This document shows positions 9,101 to 17,294 of a stretch of DNA of 64,000 nucleotides, piece after piece. A model generated the notes under the pieces. That model searched no databases. It was not told where the DNA came from and saw only the letters and a program-made list of their open reading frames with translations. The position numbers and the translations under genes were made by a program. How positions within the stretch are numbered: position 1 is the first letter of the stretch; every line of letters starts with the position of its first letter. The stretch is from positions 7,566,501 to 7,630,500 of the forward strand of contig NC_061456.1 of assembly GCF_022581195.2 (NCBI RefSeq), read 5' to 3'. The stretch is from Helicoverpa zea (Eukaryota; Arthropoda; Insecta; Lepidoptera; Noctuidae).

Positions 9101-12081
9101 TGGGTTCATGGAACGAGAGAGAAAAAGGCTTTCACTGCGATCTGAAAGAGATGCTTGCAGTATTAACTGGAAAATCACGGCAAGTTGCTAAAGAGATCAA
9201 CAGCCATTTTTCAATGCAAAAATGGGACTGTGGTGTCATATCTAAGAAATCAAGGTGGCACCCGATCAAGGAGCCTACCGAACTTGACGTACAGAGTATT
9301 CAGTTATCTTGAGCTGTATCAAATCTATCACGTCGTGAATCATATACCAGCCCTATTCAACAGTCAGGCAGACCATCTCTCCCGACACAAACCTCCACCG
9401 GAGTGGCATCTTGTATCAGCAGTGGACCTACTTGCCTCGAAGCGAGCCCAGGGACACATAGTTGTGTACTACGTGCCCCTAGATCTGAAGGACCCGAAAG
9501 CGGGGTTCCACGATGCCTTTTTCTCAAGTTTTGACTTACCCGCTAGCATGGGTATTACCGCCACCTTACCTTATACCGTAGGTCCTCAGTCATCTCAATT
9601 CAGGAAGGGGAGTTAATCTCATAGTAGTTCCTTCGGTGGCACCAGGTATTTTGGCGAGCAGATTTGAAGTCCCGATCATTAGCAGTACCCTACACACTGA
9701 TGAACCTCGAGCAGAAACCGATAGACACAGCAACGGGGATACCCCCTGCCAAGGTCAGGGAAATGGGGGGGGGGAGGGACAAGGAGTCTCTCCGACTGAA
9801 GTCTTCTTCAATCCACACGCAACACTTATCAATCAGCTTGGAGTCGATGGTTAAATTGGGGCGAAAAGTATGAAATTGGATCCTATGAATCCTTGAATCC
9901 CTATTTGGACCTATACTTACCCAATTTTTAGCAGACTTACACATAGTAAATAAACTAACATACAATACTATTTTATTACACAAGTCAGTTATAGCTACAC
10001 TATGCAATGCAGAAACCACTGGAGAGCTAGGTTCACACGTTCTAGTCGGACACAATTTAAAATCAATAGCGCTGAGCAAACCTGTTCCCCGGGAAGCCGT
10101 CCATCTGGAATAATGACCAATTGGTAACCTACTTAAGTGCAGTAAACGTAGACGAGAATAATCCATTTGCAACTTCCAGGCACACTGCTGCTCTTTCTTT
10201 TGCTAGCTTGTTTCGGAAAGGCGAGTCCATGATCTTTCCTTGCTTGCAATAGACCCAGAACATTTCAAAAACAACAAAGATAATTTAATCTTATGGCCAG
10301 TCTTTGGCTCTAAGACCGACAGTTCTAGTCATAGGCAGTCGGGTTGTTGTTTGATGGATAATCAGGAAAATATAAATCTAAGTCCAGTGTATTGGGTCAG
10401 AAAGACTAAAGCCTTGTTAGAAGATAGACGGACATCGGCTAATTCCTTAAATTTATTTATATCCGTTAGAGGCCAACCAAAGGCAGGCACCCGAACGATG
10501 ATGCGGGTGGATTAAGACATTGTTAAAAGAGGCAGGAATAACTACAACCCCAGGAAGCTTCCACTCGGCGGTAGCGTCAAAATCTGTGTTGACAATATAC
10601 TTTTGGACGATATATTAGCAAAGGGTAATTGGCGATCAGGCAATACATTTGCCCATTTTTACAGAAGGGAAAGATACCCACTAAATAGAAGTAGCAAGTT
10701 ATCTCGATTATTTAATTAATCCAGCTGATTAATGTCTATATTTTTGTTACTATTGTTATTAAGAAGTATCGCAATGTTTTTGTTAATTACTATTAGAAAA
10801 TGAAATCAATTTTGCTTTTGTTCTTGCATCTCTCTTTTAATTTTTATTACTCATCCTTCGAGCCCATTTCCCAACTATGTTGGGGTCGGCTTCCAGTCTA
10901 ACAGGATGTAGCTGAGTACCAGTACCAGTTAACTTTGATTACATTAGTATTCCAGGACGCAATACACATACTTACATGTGATTACTCGTGTACCTAAGTA
11001 CCTATTTACATACACAATTTCATTGTGCTTTTGCTCACATTGGCGTCCACTTCCACCAGGCGATAACAAACACGTCTCAAACTAGTAAGCTTCAAATAAC
11101 GGTCAAGAATTTAATAGCAGCGTTTTACCTGAAATAAAACGCATATTAAATACTTACCTTATTTGAAGCTTACATTTTAATTTCTGCCTGGTGTTTTCGA
11201 CTCAATGACGAACTGTGGCCGCCGAGAACACTCGTCGCCTCCTGCCTGGTGGGGAGTGAAACTGGTCGGTGTGCGAGAGAGATGCAAGATATGGGGTAGA
11301 AAAGGACGGAGATAAAAGCGGAAAACACGTAGGTGCCTATCTCAAACTAGTAAGCTTCAAATAAGGTAAGTATTTAATATGCGTTTTATTTCAGGTAAAA
11401 CGCTGCTATTATATGATTATAACAATTAATATGTTATTTAAATGTAATCCCACATTTTCGTGAACATAGAGGATCCCGTTATTATAAATAATTATGTATT
11501 TGATTTTCAGGTATGGACGTATCCAGCTCGAGCTTTACGGAGCCACGAAGCCCTACAAATGATAAGTCCGTTGGTGATCGCAACGCAGGCCCTCAAGCGG
11601 AACTATTGCATCAAGTGCACTTTATGTCCAACCCTATACATTTGAGACAGGTAAGTTGCTTTATAACTTCACATCATACTTACCTACATTTATCTAGTTC
11701 ACATACATACATAGTTGGAAGTTCAAAGTACAATTTAATTTTTATTTCTACATTGATATTTGGTCCAAAAATACGTTCTAGATATGTATCAGATTTCATA
11801 TAATGAGTAAAAATAGCGATAAACTTACTCTTTTTCAGGCTCGTTCCGTGCTGCTGTCTATGAAGCAACGCCATCCCGAGGTATTTCGTAGTCCATGTGT
11901 TTATTCTGACGTTAGTGCCTTACTGGCTAGAGATACATACATGCTGTGCGCAAGAAGGTTCGTACAAGAACTGTTTCTTGATACGAACTTCGATTGTTTT
12001 GCTGGCGAACCCGCCGCGGTACTGAGTAGACACGGCGTCGTGTCGCCCACTACGAGCGCAGCGCCCGCGATACGACAATAG
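105..12081 (+). CDS. rictor: Rictor (TOR complex 2 subunit), C-terminal half, 13 exons
   Basis: Rictor is the scaffold subunit of TOR complex 2, which phosphorylates Akt and other AGC kinases. The exons I read are 105-498, 582-805, 1194-1377, 1923-2187, 2415-2985, 3059-3177, 3265-3349, 3485-3628, 3920-4150, 4842-4990, 5071-5529, 11511-11650 and 11839-12081. All have AG/GT borders and phases that join into 1068 codons before the TAG. Family landmarks are KASLWAVGNI and YVLGLIGSTYDGANLL (HEAT-like part), then LCVRHTRH and FPVIPDE, a long Ser-rich middle, GYATLK, YIGICLPRDL, the Cys pair of CLACVR, and the C-terminal RRFVQELF block. These follow vertebrate Rictor in order. The 5' half lies upstream of the window, which opens in an intron. 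The 5.98-kb intron between the last two exon groups carries a DIRS element. Exon 3 is extremely GC-rich. Exact ends of the Ser-rich exons need cDNA; gene identity is very secure. Confidence 0.93.
4170..4641. mobile_element. MITE-like element in a Rictor intron
   Basis: The intron between the exons ending at 4150 and starting at 4842 contains a roughly 470-bp segment. Its ends are imperfect inverted repeats of about 20 bp: the left end (about 4170-4189) and the right end (4621-4640) share GACGAATTGG on opposite strands, with TTAAG just outside. There is no coding capacity. The ends are diverged and I see no clear target duplication, so the boundaries are approximate. Confidence 0.4.
5678..5881. 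mobile_element. Short palindromic MITE in a Rictor intron
   Basis: Inverted repeats of about 52 bp with a few mismatches bound a 204-bp segment. The left arm runs from 5678 to about 5730 and contains GCACGAATCTTGA and CTGACCTTCACCTG. The right arm, about 5830-5881, holds the reverse complement. The centre includes a run of 14 C at about 5790. There is no ORF. The structure fits a non-autonomous DNA transposon; a target duplication is not obvious. Confidence 0.6.
6122..6283 (+). repeat. Left inverted terminal repeat of the DIRS element
   Basis: This 162-bp repeat reads from TTATTTGAAGCTTACTAG to GTTCGTCATTG. Its reverse complement is at 11203-11364 with no mismatch that I can find. Terminal repeats of DIRS elements contain the promoter and template the ends during replication by way of circular DNA. 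Confidence 0.9.
6763..7130 (+). repeat. 99-bp tandem repeat array in the DIRS 5' (gag) region
   Basis: The string TTTTCGGCCTTGAAAGACTT starts at 6763, 6862, 6961 and 7060, an exact 99-bp period, with high identity between units including CCAGTAAGT and a GGGGTCGGCTCATTAT block. The period is a multiple of three, but all three + frames carry a stop in each unit. Only the - strand is open, and I do not regard that reading as a gene. Confidence 0.85.
7131..7440 (+). repeat. 108-bp tandem repeat array in the DIRS gag region
   Basis: ACCAGTAAGTATACTAGCC starts at 7208 and 7316, a 108-bp period, and partial units extend to both sides. It shares the CCAGTAAGT and GGGGTCGG blocks with the adjacent 99-bp array, so the two arrays are related. 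Here one + frame is open and gives a 36-residue repeat containing SHPPQG, HYHGP and QGTNLA. Confidence 0.8.
7133..7624 (+). pseudogene. Remnant of the DIRS gag-like ORF
   Basis: An open stretch of 163 codons covers the 108-bp repeats and continues into a basic, Gln/Asn/Arg-rich tail (QQRKQK near the end). Its place upstream of RT in the element argues for the C-terminal part of a gag-like protein. I recognise no zinc knuckle. A possible gag beginning lies near 6520, where an ATG is followed after three codons by a stop. The reading is interrupted between there and the repeats, so this is a broken gene. Confidence 0.5.
7778..8308 (+). pseudogene. DIRS reverse transcriptase, frameshifted, catalytic box damaged
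   Basis: The open part includes SASFLSNMFLVPKR, VDLAQAYFYLPVAGGHRH, LRLVYRR and the diagnostic LPFGLSTAPKTF, all typical of DIRS RTs rather than LTR-element RTs. The reading then shifts frame. In the correct frame at 8223-8270 the catalytic loop reads VYLDFLVAHQD, one Asp short of the usual YLDD. Further RT-like sequence (LIGLLNFAS) continues to about 8425 in other frames. The enzyme cannot be functional in this copy. Confidence 0.8.
8545..8885. other. AT-rich stretch splitting the DIRS RT and RNase H regions
   Basis: About 340 bases without DIRS-like coding similarity separate the RT connection region from RNase H. Base composition falls sharply toward A+T compared with both sides. It may be a small insertion within the element or a highly decayed linker. 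I found no clear terminal repeats. Confidence 0.4.
8932..9620 (+). pseudogene. DIRS RNase H and downstream region, frameshifted
   Basis: LADLKWWL is followed by LITTDASDVGWG, the first catalytic Asp motif of the DIRS RNase H. The frame is then lost by an apparent one-base deletion in a G run at about 9072-9076. It resumes one frame over with GSWNEREKGFHCDLKEMLAV, which contains the conserved Glu. A later frame carries PALFNSQADHLSR, typical of the end of the domain. Several shifts show decay. Confidence 0.75.
10240..10675 (+). pseudogene. DIRS tyrosine recombinase, frameshifted
   Basis: The C-terminal catalytic block is recognisable. Near 10560-10670 one frame reads LDDILAKGNWRSGNTFAHFY, which fits the end of DIRS tyrosine recombinases with the nucleophilic Tyr in FAHFY. 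The upstream part (10240-10515) is open and then broken by a stop and a shift. The enzyme would have inserted circular cDNA without leaving a target duplication. Confidence 0.7.
10858..10931 (+). repeat. Fragment of a dispersed lepidopteran repeat nested in the DIRS element
   Basis: The sequence TATGTTGGGGTCGGCTTCCA followed by GTCTAAC and GTAGCTGAGTACCAGT matches the longer copy at 38222 and the inverted copy at 16525. It is a truncated member of the same family, lying inside the DIRS body downstream of the recombinase. Confidence 0.75.
11077..11174 (-). repeat. Internal complementary region (ICR) of the DIRS element
   Basis: The first part (about 11077-11117) is the reverse complement of the left end around 6105-6144. 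The second part (about 11118-11173) is the reverse complement of the right end around 11352-11406. Together they are an inverted copy of the right-end/left-end junction of a circularised element. Current DIRS replication models use this region as the splint that completes the ends of the cDNA before circle formation. Confidence 0.85.
11203..11364 (-). repeat. Right inverted terminal repeat of the DIRS element
   Basis: This is the exact reverse complement of 6122-6283. Outside it, 11365-11411 is the right outer extension, which reappears inverted inside the internal complementary region. Confidence 0.9.
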
Positions 12082-15000
12082 TATTGTGATCCCGATGTAC
12101 GAGTGAGGTCGCGAACAGTCACTTTTGCTACTAAAATTTATATCAGAGAGTTCGAAACGTTTTCTTCCGCGTTGAAATATCGGACCCAGTGTGTTGTTAG
12201 TATTTTGAAGTAAGTAGATTGCGACGCAGTGATGAAATTGAATCTTTCTTTGGTGTAAATGAAGATTATTTTGACGTACCTACACTAAATGTATTATGCT
12301 ACAGTGTAGACGTGCATTTAATTGGCTATTATTTATTATGGCTTCAAAAGCTGTTTTTATGTAAATTATGTCCAGCGTAGTTGCTTATGGCACTTAAAAA
12401 GTAATAATTAGACCCTTTCAAAATTATTGAGAAACAATTCATATTATTTGAGGCTTCTACGCACGACCTCCGAGATATTTACTTTACTAACGTTACTTAT
12501 GAAGTCATCATTGAATTGTCTATTGGATTCTGTCCAACAGTATGTTCGCGACCTTACATCGTTCGTAGTGATCAAATATAATGATGTGATCACACGATTA
12601 CTACTAAGATTCACTTATATACAGGTTTTGGTAATTTAAAGGATACTAATTAATGATTTCTGTTGCTGTAACTTACCGTTATTCTATTTTCAAGCACTTG
12701 TATGGATTTGAATTAATATAATAGCACTTTAGATAGGTTACCTTTTAATATGAATGTAAAAATCTAGTTATGTACGATTTTTCGTTACACAACAGTCTTC
12801 AATTATATAGTATTAGAAGTCATTGTTGCAGTTAAATATGTAAAATAATGCTAATTTATAAAACCGATTATTTTATAACATAGGTCTTCCGATATTATCG
12901 GATTAATAATATTAAATGAAATTAAGCTTTTTCGAAAAAAAAACCGGTGGTATTATAAATCTATTTGCTTTTCATTTATAGCGAAATAAATGAAAATCAC
13001 AAGTAGAGTTATAAGTTAAGCAAGATTTTGTATAAACGAGGTAAAACGAAATTAATGCATTTACTACCCTTACGCTTAGCTTGAAAAAGAAATAAGCCCT
13101 GTAGGTATAGATATAACATGTCGCATACATACTGTGTGTTTGTTATGTTAATCAATTACAGAGTAATTCGGAGATTTATTAGACTAAAATGCCTTGTTGC
13201 GCTAGACATTATCGAATATAAAAAAATAAATAAACAAAAACCCACGTTTATGAAAAATCTTGCATTTATACCAACACTAAACTAATTTATTACTATCCGG
13301 TAAAAGCATCCCTGTACCTAGCTTTATAATAAAATGCCGAATAGCTTATTAACTTTGTATGTGAGAAAAATTGTGCTAACTGCCAAGATCTTATTTACTT
13401 ACATTTAAGCGAAAGTGTCTATGGAATTGCAAATTTTGTTGGATATTTTCTTAAAGTAATGTTTATTTAATGTATGAGCACATGATTGAAAACGTTTGCC
13501 TTAAAGTGTTATTATTTTCAGAGAATATAGAAACTATTAATTTACTAGTCTCACATAATGACAATAGTTACTGACCCAACTGACTGAGTATTGCACCATT
13601 CCCACTGACTCCAATAGATAATGTTAGTGTACCTATTCACCTATCCCACCTTGAACAACGATACGAAATGTTCCCTAGATTCAAGCATATTAATTATAGT
13701 TAGAAATACCTACTACAACCTTGTGTTAATTATTTTACTAAAGTCTTATGTTTGCATTTAATAGAACTTGTTTTTCTTATTTTCATTGTTGTTATTTATG
13801 GAAATTCGATCAGAATAGCAATTTAGTTTTACTGTACATGATATTATAAGTATTAATACAGAGCACTCTGGATGTCACATATTACTACTTGTTATATAAT
13901 CGTTTGTTAATGTTCAATAATAGTGTGTAATGCGTAGTTGAATTAAGATTTTCGTACCACTTGTGGATTGTTATTGAATTTGAATAAGAAAAAACTGTAA
14001 AACGCGGCAGTATTTGTAGAGGAAAGTTTTGTATGCTATCTAGTTTAATAATTTATGCGTCCTCGATATCCTGCATTTATGAGACTGTAACATTTAATAT
14101 GACTATCAGAGAGTAACATGTTAACTACTGCTACGCTACTTCCCTGTCAAATTCTAGTTCTTAGAGTAGAAACTGATATCCAAATATTATAAAAATGCAT
14201 TTCATTAGTCGAAATTCACAATTGCATATCTAATGAAACTTATGTTCTTTTGTAATAAATAAAAAAATAAAACAAAAAGTGCCATTGTGCTGGTTCCTTG
14301 CAATTATATTAACATGTTGAATTACTCTTAAGTATCAACCTACTATTATGCCACTTCATTACAATAAATATATTATTTTATAACGTACCTACACATGTGT
14401 GTTATTATTAATTTCCCCCTTATCAAATATAATTTGATATGAAATTTTGCCAATAGGCAAGTAAATAGATAAATACATAGTATAGTATACAATAGTATCT
14501 TTCATTTTCAATATTCGATCAGAAATAGTCGAGAAAGGCAAGATAATAAAGGTATGCTTCGGGCTTTAGCCTAACATGTGAGGGGTATCTATTGTTTATT
14601 TAATTTAATTTTCCCGCGTTTTCACTCACGTTGCATGGAAACTACTCCCGACACCCAGATAAGTCTTTTCATCTCTACTCTGTCATCACCAAGTCTCGTT
14701 CGAACGTGAAAGCTCAAAGAAAGTGTTACGTTCACACTGACACACTTACATGTAGGTATTAGGTACGTACATTTCCTAGTGCGTAGGGATTATTTATTTA
14801 TCTGCATGTTTCAAGTAAAGGAAATGGCCTTCTTTTAAACAATTTCAGAATATAGAGGAATTTTTCATATGCAGTTTTATTATTGGTATGGGTTATTCTC
14901 CATATCTTCATACTTACATCTATCATAGTCGTCATCCCGATACTTACAAGTTACCTATGGTGCACCTAGACGTATATTTCGCAAGTGCAGTGCGCAGGTG

Positions 15001-15190
15001 CGTCTGGTGAACTCGATCAATAAACAATACGACTAGTTTATGTTGGCTGCTTATTGCAGGGATGTTGCATACGGAAACAGGAAGATTGATATCAAATCAC
15101 GAACATTTCAATTTAGTTCCATTTTGCGTGATAGGATGGCAATAAATTTCGTACATACGCTGGTCACCGCCTCACCTTATAGGACGTATT
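12082..15190. other. Rictor 3' UTR and intergenic DNA
   Basis: There is no gene I can support. AT-rich sequence follows the Rictor stop. Candidate poly(A) signals AATAAA occur at about 12985, 13223 and 14254, the last in an AATAAATAAA cluster. Which one is used cannot be decided from sequence. Confidence 0.4.
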
Positions 15191-15192
15191 CG

Positions 15193-15200
15193 TATAAAAT
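15193..15200 (+). promoter_or_regulatory. TATA-like box upstream of the SNAPC2-like gene
   Basis: TATAAAAT lies 62 bases before the ATG at 15262, a plausible place for a short 5' UTR. This is a short motif and therefore weak evidence. Confidence 0.35.
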
Positions 15201-15261
15201 TATCGACCATTAGCTAACTGTTTGCCCCCGTGAAAGTTAAACTCAGTGAATACATCTAAAA

Positions 15262-15996
15262 ATGGCAGAAAATCAAGAAGAACCAGCTGGTCCAGCGGTA
15301 TTTGAAGGCTGGACACGGGCCGAGAAATTCTATTTGTTGAAAGCTTTAGAAGCCACTGACCGGAGGAACATTGAAGAAATTCAAGACTACCTTCCAAACA
15401 AAAGTTACGATGAAGTTAAAGCTGCCATAGATTATGCCGTACAAGAAGCTTATAAGCGCCCAGAGTATAAAGAGGCCATTGCAAAATTGCACAAGAAATA
15501 TTATAGACCTAATAAGTGGGCCACACCAGCCGACCCATTAGCGCGTTGGGCTGAAAAGATAAAGAAATCATATCCTGATAAAGAACTTCGTACTGAAACA
15601 GCTGTCGCCTTGAGAATGATAGCTGAATGTGAAAGCGTGCCACCTCCTTCCGCCACTGAGAATGTTGATTTTAGAGAAGTCTACAATCAGTTGGCTAATG
15701 CTATAGAAGGGAAGCCTGTGACGGCAGACATACCAACTACTGCCGTGCTGAAGAAGTGTCTAGATGAAACAATGATAGCAAGTAGAGCTTTCTATAGACA
15801 TTCAAGTCCAAAACATTTATTGAAGCTAGTAATTGATGCGGCAGACGTAGAAAGAACTGAAACTTTGTTTGCTCGAACTTCGGATCAAGAACTCTCTGTT
15901 CTCCGATCGTTCGTTTCACAAAGGAGTTATAATCCACTGAATATACCCGAAGCTTACTTGAAACCCGGTGTCACAAGAAAACAGGGATCAAATTAA
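15262..15996 (+). CDS. snRNA-activating protein complex subunit 2-like protein
   Basis: This is a single-exon gene of 244 residues. The ATG sits in a good context (aaaaATGG) and a TATA-like box lies upstream. The N-terminus resembles a SANT/Myb-like helical unit starting at Trp17 (GWTRAEKFYLLKAL). The order of blocks then matches vertebrate SNAPC2 as I know it: a helix with a charged end near 60-80, PLARWAEKI at 92-100 followed by ALRMIAECESVPPP, and VDFREVYNQL at 135-144. SNAPC2 is a subunit of the complex that binds the proximal sequence element of snRNA genes transcribed by RNA polymerases II and III. Vertebrate SNAPC2 is longer and Pro-rich. The similarity is by eye and modest, so another SANT-like protein is possible. 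An AATAAA follows the stop at about 16018. Confidence 0.6.
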   Translation: MAENQEEPAGPAVFEGWTRAEKFYLLKALEATDRRNIEEIQDYLPNKSYDEVKAAIDYAVQEAYKRPEYKEAIAKLHKKYYRPNKWATPADPLARWAEKIKKSYPDKELRTETAVALRMIAECESVPPPSATENVDFREVYNQLANAIEGKPVTADIPTTAVLKKCLDETMIASRAFYRHSSPKHLLKLVIDAADVERTETLFARTSDQELSVLRSFVSQRSYNPLNIPEAYLKPGVTRKQGSN

Positions 15997-16017
15997 ACGT
16001 TGCAGGTATTATACCAA

Positions 16018-16023
16018 AATAAA
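16018..16023 (+). terminator. Poly(A) signal of the SNAPC2-like gene
   Basis: AATAAA lies 22 bases after the stop. A further AATAAA-rich cluster is at about 16480-16503, so a longer 3' UTR is possible. Confidence 0.5.
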
Positions 16024-16524
16024 ACGGTTTTTCGTGTGATTACCATTTTCAAGTCTTCATGTTGTCTAGTCGACTTAAACCTCGATTTTATGTAATTACC
16101 TGTATTTTATATTTTGGATCTATTTATTATTGTATAAATTCTGTATTTTGTGATCTTATACACGATAATACTACGTATTTTGTTGATAATTGCGATTACT
16201 GTTTAAGATAGTTATAAAATTAATATGTTTATGTGTTGGGGAAAACTTTGAATATCAGCACAAAAAATAATGTTAAACTCGTATACTATGCACTTATGTA
16301 GCCATTAGGTACCTACATGTATAAAAAAAAACGATCTATTCGAAGGAATATAATTATGTACCCAATTGATATTTTAGAATAGTATCGGAAAAAACTGGAA
16401 TTATTAGGTATATTATGTACCAACTTAGGTACTCGTAATTGATGTTTTCGAATAATGTGAAACATGAGTGTAATATCTAATCAATAAATGTCGTAATAAA
16501 ATAAATTATTGTTTCATTTTGCCT

Positions 16525-16672
16525 TCTGTAGCCAGTAAGTATAGGGTTGCCCAGGTAACTGGGTTGAGGAGGTCAGATAGGGCAGTCGCTCCTTGTAAAG
16601 CGCTGGTACACAGCTACATCCGGTAAGATTGGAAGCCAACCCCAACATAGTTGGGAAAAAGGCTCGGAGGAT
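16525..16672 (-). repeat. Dispersed repeat, inverted copy
   Basis: On the - strand this contains CCCAACTATGTTGGGGTTGG, then AGCGACTGCCCTATCTGACC and the CAACCCAGTTACC block, matching the + copy at 38222. It is 3'-truncated relative to that copy. It lies just downstream of the SNAPC2-like gene. Confidence 0.75.
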
Positions 16673-17294
16673 TACCTTCTTCGATACGAACCTAGTTTTT
16701 AACACGCTTTTACAAGCTAAGTTTTTCCAAACTGCTCACATTTTTGATCCTACATTCAATGAGTCTATTTACCGTGATATGTTTCATAATTAACTAGGTA
16801 ATGATAAAGGTATCTTACTATTATTTGATTAAACAAGCCCTATTCCAAGTTCCTAATTTTTGAATGCTTGTAATAAAGTAAATTAACGCTCGTAATAGAC
16901 ACAGACATAAGAAAATCGTAGACGTCATAAAAGCGTTCATAATATAAATTAGACTTGCCTGCTTTCAAAGGAGAATAGTTAATTATGATTTAATTATATC
17001 TATGCTATGAAAGGGTGGGAACCTGCTGCAATTAGTTTGGTTCGTTGTCACTAGACTGCACCAGAAAGTGTTTTTCTTAGGCACTTTTTGACTAGAATGA
17101 TGCTTGGCTGTTTCTAGCTTTTAAGAGTTCCAGTCTTTAAAAAATACTGAGAAGCTGAACAAATAAAACAATTAGTACAATTAAAAATATTAAATTAATA
17201 AATTACAATACAATGGACACGCATTTGATGTTGTGTAGGACTGTTATTACCGGCTCGCCGCATCACGCCTTAGATTATTCTAGTGAGGTATTTA

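Larger units (their letters stand above)
6105..11411 (+). mobile_element. DIRS-type tyrosine-recombinase retrotransposon, decayed coding region
   Basis: This 5.3-kb insertion fills most of the last long Rictor intron. It has the DIRS hallmarks: identical 162-bp inverted terminal repeats (6122-6283 and 11203-11364), short unique outer extensions, an internal complementary region at about 11077-11174 that is the reverse complement of right end joined to left end, a DIRS-like RT (SAP-type LPFGLSTAP box), RNase H (TTDASDVGWG) and a tyrosine-recombinase block (GNWRSGNTFAHFY). TATTA occurs at both borders (6105-6109 and 11407-11411) and once at the circle junction implied by the internal copy, so the ends are set to within a few bases. 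The reading frames are broken by shifts and stops, so this copy is not autonomous. It lies in the same orientation as Rictor. Confidence 0.88.
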
